The notes below the pieces were generated by a model. It was not told the origin of the DNA and did not search any database. It saw only the letters and a program-made list of their open reading frames with translations. A DNA stretch of 64,000 nucleotides from Candidatus Dormiibacterota bacterium. GTDB taxonomy: Bacteria > Chloroflexota > Dormibacteria > Aeolococcales > Aeolococcaceae. Location of the stretch: the NCBI GenBank assembly GCA_003142035.1, contig PLOF01000074.1:31402-95401 (forward strand). The letters run 5' to 3'. The position numbers and the translations under genes were made by a program. Shown in pieces: positions 55,815 through 64,000 of the stretch; position 1 is the stretch's first letter, and every line of letters starts with the position of its first letter.

Positions 55815-56639
55815 ATGGTAGTCGCAGAACCCCGACCCTGGCGCATCGCGGCCTTCTTCGACGTCGACCGGACCCTGGTGCGCGGCTCCTCGATCGTCGC
55901 CCTCGCGGGCCCTCTCTGCCGCGCCGGCCTGCTCCCGCGGCGGGCGCTCCTCGGGGCCGCCGTCCGGGGCTTGCAGTTCAGCGCTCGTGGCTTCGACGAG
56001 GTGGAGGTCCAGCGGGCGGTGGGCCGCATCGGCGACGCCGTCCGTGGCATGGATGCGGCCGAGCTTCGCCGGGTAGCGGACCGGGCCATCCCCCGCGTGC
56101 TCGGCCCCCGCCTGTACGCCGAGGCGCTGCAGCTCATCGCCTGGCACCGCGCACGCGGCCACCTGGTGTTCCTCGTCTCCGCGTCCACCCATGAGCTGAT
56201 CGACAGGCTCGGCAGCATCGTGGGGGCCGACGGAGTGGTCGCCTCCGAGGCCGATGTCGTCGCCGGCCGTTACACGGGCACGGTGGCCCTCTGCCACGGT
56301 GCGGCCAAGCTGGAGGCGGTCCGCCACCTGGCCGCGGCTTACCGCGTCGACCTGGAGAGCTCCTTTGCCTACGGCGACGGCGCCGGGGACATCCCGATGC
56401 TCCTGGCGGTTGGCCACCCGACCGCTGTCAACGCCGATCGCCGGCTCCGGGCGACCGCGGCACGCCGCGGCTGGCCGCAGCTCCGTTTCCGTGCGAGGGA
56501 CGGACTGTCGTGGCTGGACGACCCCGGCTGGCCGCTGGCATCGGGACGGACCGCCGGGCCGCCGAGGCGCGGAGAAGCCGGCGAGGTCCTGCTCACCGGC
56601 GAGCTCCCCCCGGAAGGGGCCAGCACCCCCGCCTACTGA
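55815..56639 (+). CDS. HAD-IB family hydrolase
   Basis: AFFDVDRTLVRGSSIVAL; VSASTHELIDRLG; YGDGAGDIPML. Confidence 0.9.
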   Translation: MVVAEPRPWRIAAFFDVDRTLVRGSSIVALAGPLCRAGLLPRRALLGAAVRGLQFSARGFDEVEVQRAVGRIGDAVRGMDAAELRRVADRAIPRVLGPRLYAEALQLIAWHRARGHLVFLVSASTHELIDRLGSIVGADGVVASEADVVAGRYTGTVALCHGAAKLEAVRHLAAAYRVDLESSFAYGDGAGDIPMLLAVGHPTAVNADRRLRATAARRGWPQLRFRARDGLSWLDDPGWPLASGRTAGPPRRGEAGEVLLTGELPPEGASTPAY

Positions 56640-56764
56640 CGCCGGCCCCAGTCCGCGGACGGCGGCACCCCACCGGCTGAGACCGGGACGGATGGTGACG
56701 GTTCGCGTGGCCAGATCCGCGCGGGACGGCGCTTACAATCCGCCGACCGGCATCCACCGGTCCC

Positions 56765-58159
56765 ATGGACAACGCTTCCCCGCCCCCGCCACCGCTCCCC
56801 CCACCGCCCGGTTGGGGCCCGCCGCCGCCGTGGTCCCCGCCAGTCCAGGCCGCGGCACGTCCGGGGATGGCGCCGCCCGGAGCGGAGCTCCACCTCGCCG
56901 GGTTTGGCCGGCGGCTGAGTGCCTTCGCGCTGGACGGGGTGCTCATCGCGGTGATCGCCGTGGCCGGACTGACCGTGGGGGCGATCCTCATCCGGGCAGC
57001 CATCCCGGGGACGGCCTCGATCCCCACGGCGGACCAGAATCTACCGCTGGTCCTGCTGGGCCAGCTGATCGACCTGCTCAGCCTGATCGCCCCTCCTTTC
57101 GTCTACCCGGCCATCGGCTGGCACTCGGGCGCCACACCGGGGATGCGCACCCTCGGCCTCCGCGTGGTCGACGCCCGAAGCGGCGACCGGCTCAGCTGGG
57201 GGCAGTCGCTGCTGCGCACCACCGGGTGGTGGTGGTCCCTGCTGACGCTCGGAGCCGGCTTTGTGCCCATCCTGGCCGGCCGCTGGCGGCGCGGCCTCCC
57301 CGACTGGATGGCAAGCAGCCTGGTGCTCGCGATTCAGCCCCTGCCGCTCACCTGGATTGCCGGCCCATACGGCTGGGTCATGGGGCCGGCGCGGCCAGCG
57401 CAGCCGGCCCCGCTCATCCCCACGGCGCGCGACACCACGGAGGCGGAGGAGGCGACTCGCACCTCCTGGACCTGGACCGACGTGGTCCCGGTGCTGGTGA
57501 CGTTCTTCCCGATCATGTTCGGAGCCAACTGGCTCGCCGAGGCCACGGCCCAGGGGCTTCGGATCAACGCCGGGAGCGGTGGTGCCCTGGTGCTCTCCTA
57601 TGCCGACGAGATCGCCGTGTACGGCGCCAGCCTGCTGCTCATCGTGCTGCTGGTGCGGTGGCGCCGGCACACCCCAGTGACAACGCTCGGTCTCCGGCTG
57701 CCGGCGTGGCCGTGGCTTGTCGCCGGCGTCCCGCTGGGCTTCGCCGCCTACGTTCTCGAGGATGTGGGCGGGGTGATCGGCCGCATCGTCCTCCCCACGG
57801 CCAACGCCACCAACCAGTGCGTCGGCATTCGCGGCGAGTTCGGCGGTTCGGTGGTGCTCACGCTGCTCGCGGTCGCGGTGATCGCCCCCGTCTCCGAGGA
57901 GATCATCTTCCGCGGCTTCGTATTCCGCTGGCTGCAGGGGCGGATGCCCCTCTGGGGCGCCGTGCTGGTGAGCGCCGCCATCTTCTCCGCCGCCCACGCC
58001 GGTTGGGCGGAGCCCAGCCTCTTCCTCCCCGTCTTCCTGGGAGGCGTCCTCCTCGCCTACGTGTACGCGAAGTCGAGGTCGGTGTGGCCGGGTGTGATCA
58101 TCCACATGGCCATCAACATCGTCGGCGTGATCCTCATCCTCGCCTACAGCGGGTGCTGA
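56765..58159 (+). CDS. RDD domain fused to CPBP intramembrane metalloprotease (Abi)
   Basis: Pro-rich N-terminus; RDD segment LAGFGRRLSAFALDGVLIAV; C-terminal EEIIFRGFVFRWLQ, FSAAHAGW, HMAINIVG. Confidence 0.88.
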   Translation: MDNASPPPPPLPPPPGWGPPPPWSPPVQAAARPGMAPPGAELHLAGFGRRLSAFALDGVLIAVIAVAGLTVGAILIRAAIPGTASIPTADQNLPLVLLGQLIDLLSLIAPPFVYPAIGWHSGATPGMRTLGLRVVDARSGDRLSWGQSLLRTTGWWWSLLTLGAGFVPILAGRWRRGLPDWMASSLVLAIQPLPLTWIAGPYGWVMGPARPAQPAPLIPTARDTTEAEEATRTSWTWTDVVPVLVTFFPIMFGANWLAEATAQGLRINAGSGGALVLSYADEIAVYGASLLLIVLLVRWRRHTPVTTLGLRLPAWPWLVAGVPLGFAAYVLEDVGGVIGRIVLPTANATNQCVGIRGEFGGSVVLTLLAVAVIAPVSEEIIFRGFVFRWLQGRMPLWGAVLVSAAIFSAAHAGWAEPSLFLPVFLGGVLLAYVYAKSRSVWPGVIIHMAINIVGVILILAYSGC

Positions 58160-58195
58160 GCCGGTCGAGCCGACCGGTGATGCCCGGTGGGGCGG

Positions 58196-59497
58196 TCAGG
58201 CGAGGCGGGCGCCCGCCGGCCGCCCCGCGGCGGCGACCGCGTCGGCCACCTTGCCTGCCTCCGCCGGGTCCAGGCTCGCGCACGTGATCCGCACCCCAGG
58301 CCCGGTGGCGATCCGGAAGCGCTCTCCGGGGAGGGCGGCGTAGCCCGCCTCGGCGAGCGAATCGAGCACCGGAGCCTCGGCCTCCACCGGCACCCAGACG
58401 TTGAAGCCGGTGGCTCCCTGGGCGGCGATGCCGCGCTCCGCGAGAGCGTCGATGAGCGCCTCCCGCCGCTGCCGGTAGGTATCGGCGGAATGCGCGAGCA
58501 GGAGATCCTGTCCTGGGCGCGACCAGAGGCTCAGGACCAGCCGCTGGAGCAGGTGGCTCACCCATCCGGACCCCACCGCCAGCCGCCCCTCGACCCGTGC
58601 CACCGTCCCCTGGTCACCGCAGACGACGGCCAGCCGGAGGTCGGGCCCGAGGGTCTTGGAGACGGAGCGGACCACGGCCCAGGCGGGCGATCCGGGGACG
58701 GCGACACCGACCACCGACCCACCCCCGACCGCCTCGGCGTGGTCGTCCTCCACCACCAGGACGTCCGGGTGCCGGGCCAGCACCCGGCGCAGCTCGGTGC
58801 GGCGGAGGTCGTCGAGTGCGCTGCCAAAAGGATTTTGACTTCGGGGGGTCATCACCACCGCCCGGGCGCCGCGGCGCAGCGCGCCCTCCAGGTCGTCGGC
58901 GAGCATGCCCCGGGCGTCGACCCGGACCGCCTGCGCCCGGAGCGACATCGCCCGGAGAAGGTCGAGGATCGGCGGATAGACGGGATCCTCCACCGCCACG
59001 CTGTCGCCAGGCCGGAGATGGGCCTCGAGAACCCGCTCGATGCCGTCGACGGCGCCGCCCACGACGGTGAGGTGGGAGGCGTCCAGCCCGTCGGCACGGA
59101 GCCGCTCCCGGGTGAGGTCGGCCAGGTCGCTGTCGACCATGGGCAAGCCGTAGGGGACGGAGCGGCGAGGCAGGGTGGCCAGGGCCCGGCTCCAGTCGGG
59201 CAGGAGCTGCGGGTCGGGCTGGCCCTGGGCGAGGTCGCGAAGGCCCGGGCGGATCCGGGCGGTGACCCCCGCGTGCAGGGGGGGGCGCGGCGCGATCGAA
59301 GTCCCCGCGCGGCCCGACCCGACCGCCAACCCGCGGCGGCCCAGCTCCCGGTAGGCCGCCGCGACGGTCGCCGGGCTCACCCCCAACTCGCTCGCGACCC
59401 GGCGCACGGTGGGCAGGTGTTCCCCCGGTTGGAGACGTCCGTCACGGACCTCCCCCTCGACCGCGGCGGCGATGTCGACCGCCCTCCGGCCGGTCAT
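58196..59497 (-). CDS. MocR/PdxR-type GntR-aminotransferase regulator
   Basis: N-terminal winged helix (HLPTVRRVASELGVSPATVAAAYRELGRRGL) fused to a class I aminotransferase domain. Confidence 0.9.
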   Translation of the reverse strand: MTGRRAVDIAAAVEGEVRDGRLQPGEHLPTVRRVASELGVSPATVAAAYRELGRRGLAVGSGRAGTSIAPRPPLHAGVTARIRPGLRDLAQGQPDPQLLPDWSRALATLPRRSVPYGLPMVDSDLADLTRERLRADGLDASHLTVVGGAVDGIERVLEAHLRPGDSVAVEDPVYPPILDLLRAMSLRAQAVRVDARGMLADDLEGALRRGARAVVMTPRSQNPFGSALDDLRRTELRRVLARHPDVLVVEDDHAEAVGGGSVVGVAVPGSPAWAVVRSVSKTLGPDLRLAVVCGDQGTVARVEGRLAVGSGWVSHLLQRLVLSLWSRPGQDLLLAHSADTYRQRREALIDALAERGIAAQGATGFNVWVPVEAEAPVLDSLAEAGYAALPGERFRIATGPGVRITCASLDPAEAGKVADAVAAAGRPAGARLA

Positions 59498-59582
59498 GTA
59501 AAATAGTTCGGTAACGTTCAACGGTTTGTATCATTACATAGATGCAAAACTTGGATGCAGACATTTGGGAGGCAGGCCTGAG

Positions 59583-60269
59583 GTGCGCGATCCCGAGAGC
59601 GCCGGACCGGCGAGCCCCCGGGTCCAGCTGCACCGGCACGCGGAGCGCGCCCGGTATGACCGGGAGACCATCGACGCCATCCTCGACGAGGCTCTGATCT
59701 GCCACCTCGGGGTGGTCATCGACGGGGAGCCGCTGGTACTACCCACCGGGTTTGGCCGGGTGGACGACACCCTCTACCTCCACGGAGCGGCCACCAATCG
59801 CAGCCTGGCCGCGGCACTGGACGGAGTCTGCATCACCGTCACCCACGTCGACGGGCTGGTGCTGGCCCGCTCCGCGTCTGGCCACTCGATGAACTTCCGC
59901 AGCGTGGTGGTGCGGGGACACGCCCGCGCCGTCACCGATCCGGAGGAGCGCCGGGCCGCACTGGTGGCCGTGGTCGAACACGGCATCCCGGGTCGGTGGG
60001 CGGAGGTGCGCCCACCCAGCGCCAAGGAGATCGAGAGCACCACCGTGGTCGCCGTGGACCTGGCCGAGTGCTCAGCCAAGGTCCGTACCGGCCCACCCCT
60101 CGACCCGGTCTCCGATCGCGGCCTTCGCGTCTGGGCGGGTGAGATCCCCCTCCGGCTGGTCGCCGGAGCCCCCCGCCCGGACCCCCATCTGAGCGAGGGC
60201 ATCGACGAGCCCGCGAGTGTCACCGAGGTCCTGCGGCGGTTTCCTGGCCCAGCGCCCGCCGGCGCGTGA
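59583..60269 (+). CDS. Pyridoxamine 5'-phosphate oxidase-related flavin-binding protein
   Basis: ALICHLGVVIDGEPLVLPTGFGRVDDTLYLHGAATNRSL; divergent from MocR. Confidence 0.88.
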   Translation: MRDPESAGPASPRVQLHRHAERARYDRETIDAILDEALICHLGVVIDGEPLVLPTGFGRVDDTLYLHGAATNRSLAAALDGVCITVTHVDGLVLARSASGHSMNFRSVVVRGHARAVTDPEERRAALVAVVEHGIPGRWAEVRPPSAKEIESTTVVAVDLAECSAKVRTGPPLDPVSDRGLRVWAGEIPLRLVAGAPRPDPHLSEGIDEPASVTEVLRRFPGPAPAGA

Positions 60270-60273
60270 CGGG

Positions 60274-61224
60274 GTGACCCGAGCCCGCCTCACTCCCCTG
60301 CTCGTCGCCGCCTTCGCGGCCGTCTACCTGATCTGGGGGTCCACCTTCCTCGCCATCCGGCTGGCGATCGACACCGTCCCGCCGCTCGCCATGGCGGGGG
60401 TCCGGTTCCTCATCGCCGGCGCGCTCCTCTTCCCCATCGCCCTCCTCACCGGGGACCGGGGGGATCGGCTGACACCACGGCATTGGCGCTCGGCGCTCGT
60501 CATCGGAGTGCTCCTGGTCACCGGGGGCAACGGGGTGCTCACCTTCGCGGAGCTGCATGTGTCCTCCGGGGTGGTCGCCATGCTGGTCGCCACCGTGCCG
60601 ATCTGGATGGTCGCCCTCGCCCACTTCCGCGGTCTCCAGAAGACGAGCCGGCTGGGGGCGGCGGGGCTGGTCATCGGCCTGATCGGGGTCGGACTCATGC
60701 TCCGCCCCGGCAGCACCGGCTCCGCCGCACCCATCTGGCTCGTCTTCACGCTGATCTCGCCGGTCTCCTGGGCGCTCGGCTCCATCTACGCCCGCAGCGC
60801 GAGCATGCCGCGCCGGCCGCTGCTCGCGACCTCGATGGAGATGCTCTGCGGTGGAGCGGCGCTCTGCCTCATCGCCGCTCCGCTCGGCGAGTGGGGCCAG
60901 GTCCACCTGGCGGCGATCTCGGGGCTCTCGGTGGCCGCGTTCTTCTACCTGGTGATCCCCGGTTCCATCGTCGGCTACAGCGCCTACGTGTACCTGAACC
61001 GGAAGGTCTCGCCCCAAGCGGCGTCCAGCTACGCGTACGTCAACCCGCTGGTGGCGGTGCTCCTCGGGTGGGGGTTCCTCGGTGAGAGCGTGACCGCGAC
61101 GATCCTCGTCGCCGGGGCCCTGATCGTGATCGCGGTGGCGGTCCTCCTGGCGGGGGGGCGCCGGCCCTCGGCATCCGGCGCCGAGGCCACCTGCATGGAG
61201 GGCGGCCAGCCGGAGGTGGCCTGA
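60274..61224 (+). CDS. EamA (DMT superfamily) transporter
   Basis: YLIWGSTFLAIRLAIDTVPPLAMAGVRFLIAG; 10 TM-like segments. Confidence 0.9.
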   Translation: MTRARLTPLLVAAFAAVYLIWGSTFLAIRLAIDTVPPLAMAGVRFLIAGALLFPIALLTGDRGDRLTPRHWRSALVIGVLLVTGGNGVLTFAELHVSSGVVAMLVATVPIWMVALAHFRGLQKTSRLGAAGLVIGLIGVGLMLRPGSTGSAAPIWLVFTLISPVSWALGSIYARSASMPRRPLLATSMEMLCGGAALCLIAAPLGEWGQVHLAAISGLSVAAFFYLVIPGSIVGYSAYVYLNRKVSPQAASSYAYVNPLVAVLLGWGFLGESVTATILVAGALIVIAVAVLLAGGRRPSASGAEATCMEGGQPEVA

Positions 61225-61269
61225 CCTCCGGGGACCGCCGCCGTCGCGCCCCATGGGCACAATGGCCAG

Positions 61270-61998
61270 GTGACCTCTGAAGCGGTGCGGTCCCCGGGCG
61301 AAACGGCCCCTCGCCCTCCGCGCCAGCGCCTCATCGAGGGACGCTGGGGATGGCTGGACGTCCTGATCGTCGGGCCCCTGGTGGCCAGCTCCATCTACTA
61401 CTACGTGGGACTGCCTCTCGGCACCTGGCTGATCCTGAACAACCAGCCGGTGAAGGCCGCGCTGCTCCGGGGGTCCACGGCGTCGATGATCCTGACCGGG
61501 GCCGCGGTCCGGACCTCCGGCCTGAGCATCTGGGTGGCACTGCTCGCCCCCCTCCCGATCACCATGTGCACCGATCCCTGCTTCTTCTACGGGGGCCGCC
61601 GCTACGGCCGGTCCCTCATCGACTTCCTTGGCCGCAACGACCCCAGGTGGAGCCGGCGGCTGGCCCGGGGGGAGCGGATCTTTGCCCGCTGGGCCGGCTG
61701 GGCGGTCTTCCTCGCCCCGGTGATCTGGCTGCCCAACTCCGTCTTCTACTTCCTGGCGGGGGAGCCCCGGAAGATGCGGTTCTGGCGGTTCATCCTCCTG
61801 GACGCCGCCGGCGAGCTGGCCTACATCGCGGAGATCGAGGCTCTTGGCTACTTCATCGGCAAGCCGGCCGAGGACGTCGCCAAATCTCTCTCCAACTACA
61901 GCCTCCCGATCGTGATCGGGATGGTGGTCCTGGTCGTGCTCGTCTCGGTGGTGACCGGGGCTCGGCAGGCGCGCACGGGTTCAGGTCCCGCGAGGTGA
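61270..61998 (+). CDS. Membrane protein, DedA/VTT-like
   Basis: GRRYGRSLIDFLGRNDPRWSRRLARGERIFARWAGWAVFLAP; CACAAT 6 nt upstream of the GTG. Confidence 0.7.
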   Translation: MTSEAVRSPGETAPRPPRQRLIEGRWGWLDVLIVGPLVASSIYYYVGLPLGTWLILNNQPVKAALLRGSTASMILTGAAVRTSGLSIWVALLAPLPITMCTDPCFFYGGRRYGRSLIDFLGRNDPRWSRRLARGERIFARWAGWAVFLAPVIWLPNSVFYFLAGEPRKMRFWRFILLDAAGELAYIAEIEALGYFIGKPAEDVAKSLSNYSLPIVIGMVVLVVLVSVVTGARQARTGSGPAR

Positions 61999-62030
61999 CG
62001 GACCTCGCCGATTCGGCGACAATCTCCCCC

Positions 62031-62681
62031 GTGGCCGACAGCCCACGGCAGTTCGTCCTCGGTGTGGACCTGGATGGCGTCTGCGCCGACTACTACCCGT
62101 TCATGCGTGGGGTGATCGCGGAGTGGCTCGGCCGGGACCTGGAGTCCCTCCCCCCCGATGTCGGCTGGGAGCTGACCGAGTGGGGCATCGAACCGGGCGA
62201 GTTCCACAAGGTGCATCGCTTCGCGGTGGTGGAGCGCCATCTCTACCGGGACATGGGGATGATCGCCGGCGCCGGGCCCGCGCTGCGCCGCCTCTCCAAC
62301 CTCGGCATCCGGATCCGGATCATCACCCACCGCCTGGTCATCGAGCACTTCCACCGGATGGCGGTGGGCCAGACCATCGAGTGGCTGGACCGTCACGGCA
62401 TCCCCTACTGGGACCTCTGCTTCATGGGGGAGAAAGGGGCCGTCAACGCCGATCTCTACCTCGAGGACGGTCCGCACAACATCGAGGCGCTGCTGCGCGA
62501 GCAGCGGGACGTGGTCGTCTTCAGCCATGCGGCCAACCAGCATCTCAAGGTGCCCGCCGGGGACCGCGCCCGCAACTGGGCGGAGGCGGAGCCGCTCGTC
62601 CTCGCCCGCTTCCGCGAGTGGGAGCAGCGCGGCGGGGCGACGGGGATGCGCCGCCGCGCATCGGATCGCGCCGCCGAGTGA
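62031..62681 (+). CDS. 5'-nucleotidase-like HAD protein
   Basis: VLGVDLDGVCADYYPFMRG; IRIITHRLV; NADLYLEDGPHNI. Confidence 0.85.
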   Translation: MADSPRQFVLGVDLDGVCADYYPFMRGVIAEWLGRDLESLPPDVGWELTEWGIEPGEFHKVHRFAVVERHLYRDMGMIAGAGPALRRLSNLGIRIRIITHRLVIEHFHRMAVGQTIEWLDRHGIPYWDLCFMGEKGAVNADLYLEDGPHNIEALLREQRDVVVFSHAANQHLKVPAGDRARNWAEAEPLVLARFREWEQRGGATGMRRRASDRAAE

Positions 62682-63676
62682 GCGCGGAGACCGTCGAGGT
62701 CGACGGCCGGGACCTCGCGATCAGCAACGGCGACAAGCTCTTCTTCCCCGAACGTGGGATCACCAAGCGCCAGCTCATTGACTACTACCTCGCGGTCGGT
62801 GAGGGAGCCTTGACCGGCTGCTTCGACCGCCCCTCCGTCCTCAAGCGCTACCCCAACGGGGCGACCGGCCCGTACTTCTTCCAGAAGCGCGCTCCAGTCG
62901 GCGACGCCGGATTCCTGCACACCACCACGGTGCAGTTCCCGAGCGGCCGCAGCGCCGACCTGCTGGTCATCGACTCGCTGGCGGCTCTGATCTGGTCGGT
63001 CAACCTCGGCTGCATCGACATCAATCCCTGGCCGGTGCGAAGCGGCGACACCGACCACCCCGACGAGCTGCGGGTCGACCTCGACCCCCAGCCCGACATC
63101 CCCTTCTCCGACATCCGCAAGGTGGCGCTGGTGGTGCGCGAGGTGCTCGAGGAGATGGACCTGAAGGGCTATCCCAAGACGTCGGGATCGCGGGGCATCC
63201 ACATCAACGTCCGGATCGTCCCCGAGCACGGCTTCACCAAGGTCCGGCGGGCCGCCCTGGCGCTCGCGCGCGAGGTCGAGCGCCGCGCCCCGACCCTCGC
63301 CACCAGCAAGTGGTGGAAGGAGGAGCGCCACGGCGTTTTCATCGACTACAACCAGAATGCCAGGGACCGCACCGTCGCCAGCGCCTACTCGGTGCGACCC
63401 GTGCCCGATGCGCGGGTCTCCTGTCCGCTGGAGTGGGACGAGGTGGCCGGCGTCGAGCCCGCCGACCTGACCGTGGAGACGGTGCCACGCCGATTGAGCC
63501 AGAAGGGGGACCCGGGCGCCGGCATCGACGCCGTCGCGTACCGGCTGGACCCCCTGCTGGAGCTGTCCGACCGCGACGAGCGCGAGGGACTGGGCGACGC
63601 CCCCTGGCCACCCCACTTCCCCAAGGGCGACGGCGAGCCCCGCCGCGTGGCTCCGTCGCGCGCCCGCAAGACCTGA
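62678..63676 (+). CDS. Stand-alone LigD-type NHEJ polymerase/primase
   Basis: LAISNGDKLFFPERGITKRQLIDYYLAV; INPWPVRSGDTDHPDELRVDLDPQPD; KTSGSRGIHINVRI. Confidence 0.92.
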   Translation: MSAETVEVDGRDLAISNGDKLFFPERGITKRQLIDYYLAVGEGALTGCFDRPSVLKRYPNGATGPYFFQKRAPVGDAGFLHTTTVQFPSGRSADLLVIDSLAALIWSVNLGCIDINPWPVRSGDTDHPDELRVDLDPQPDIPFSDIRKVALVVREVLEEMDLKGYPKTSGSRGIHINVRIVPEHGFTKVRRAALALAREVERRAPTLATSKWWKEERHGVFIDYNQNARDRTVASAYSVRPVPDARVSCPLEWDEVAGVEPADLTVETVPRRLSQKGDPGAGIDAVAYRLDPLLELSDRDEREGLGDAPWPPHFPKGDGEPRRVAPSRARKT

Positions 63677-63751
63677 GGTACCACCCCCGCATCACGTCGC
63701 AAGCCTCGCTTCGCGCGACCTCCAGGCGGAGTGGGTTCACCCCCAAACCCC

Positions 63752-63775
63752 GTTAAGGACACGAACGTCCTTAAC
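63752..63775. repeat. Palindromic hairpin repeat, copy 2
   Basis: GTTAAGGAC-ACGAAC-GTCCTTAAC; same arms as 21854-21877. Confidence 0.8.
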
Positions 63776-63804
63776 CGGCTGCGAGGCATGCAGGGGGTGC
63801 TACC

Positions 63805-63823
63805 GGCGGTGAAGAGCACCGCC
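63805..63823. terminator. Hairpin between convergent polymerase and ligase genes
   Basis: GGCGGTG-AAGAG-CACCGCC. Confidence 0.45.
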
Positions 63824-63863
63824 CGAGTCGCTTCGAGCCCACCTCAGCGTCGAGGCGATTGGC

Positions 63864-64000
63864 TAGGCGCTGCTTCCCAGGATCCGTGCGAGGTCGAAGG
63901 GGTGGGGCGGCAGCAGCTGGTCGTACCCGCATTCCGCCGCGGCCTTGTCGGGGCGCCAGCGCAGGAAGCGGGAGGCGTGGCGGAAGCGGTTGCCCTGCAG
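63864..64000 (-). CDS. C-terminus of an ATP-dependent DNA ligase (partial, runs off the window)
   Basis: Minus-strand translation LQGNRFRHASRFLRWRPDKAAAECGYDQLLPPHPFDLARILGSSA*; (F)RHxxRFLRWRPD is typical of LigC/LigD ligase C-termini; open at window end so absent from the ORF track. Confidence 0.72.

Overview
The window is about 64 kb of GC-rich, densely packed bacterial chromosome, mostly housekeeping genes. Taxon is not provable from here; gene content and style would fit a Dormibacterota/Chloroflexota-like or actinobacterial lineage (inference). Main blocks: a TetR-linked MFS efflux locus; a TrpB-like enzyme; a greA-lysS-serS-hydrolase run; dusB; coaX; tandem degV paralogs; an arginine cluster argCJBD-R-GH lacking argF; a histidine cluster hisZGDBHAFI lacking hisC and hisE, with a GH15 glucoamylase start overlapping the hisI stop; an orphan ParA operon; a Ski2-like helicase; a UDG operon; one tRNA-Arg(CCG); an RDD-CPBP fusion; and an NHEJ-like pair (LigD-type polymerase convergent with an ATP-dependent ligase cut by the window edge). 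No CRISPR array, prophage or intact transposase was seen. The most interesting non-coding signals are: (1) a two-copy dispersed element at 15841-15960 and 21874-22055 with long terminal inverted repeats, a near-identical core and two compensatory base-pair changes; (2) a probable free-standing small RNA at about 13706-13780 with promoter, 12-bp terminator stem and U-tract; (3) a recurrent -10-like hexamer 4-10 nt upstream of start codons, suggesting widespread leaderless transcription, including an argC promoter with an overlapping ARG-box-like palindrome; (4) a GTTAAGGAC/GTCCTTAAC hairpin at two distant loci; (5) a triplicated GC palindrome beside the tRNA. All calls come from reading sequence and the supplied ORFs; no searches were run.
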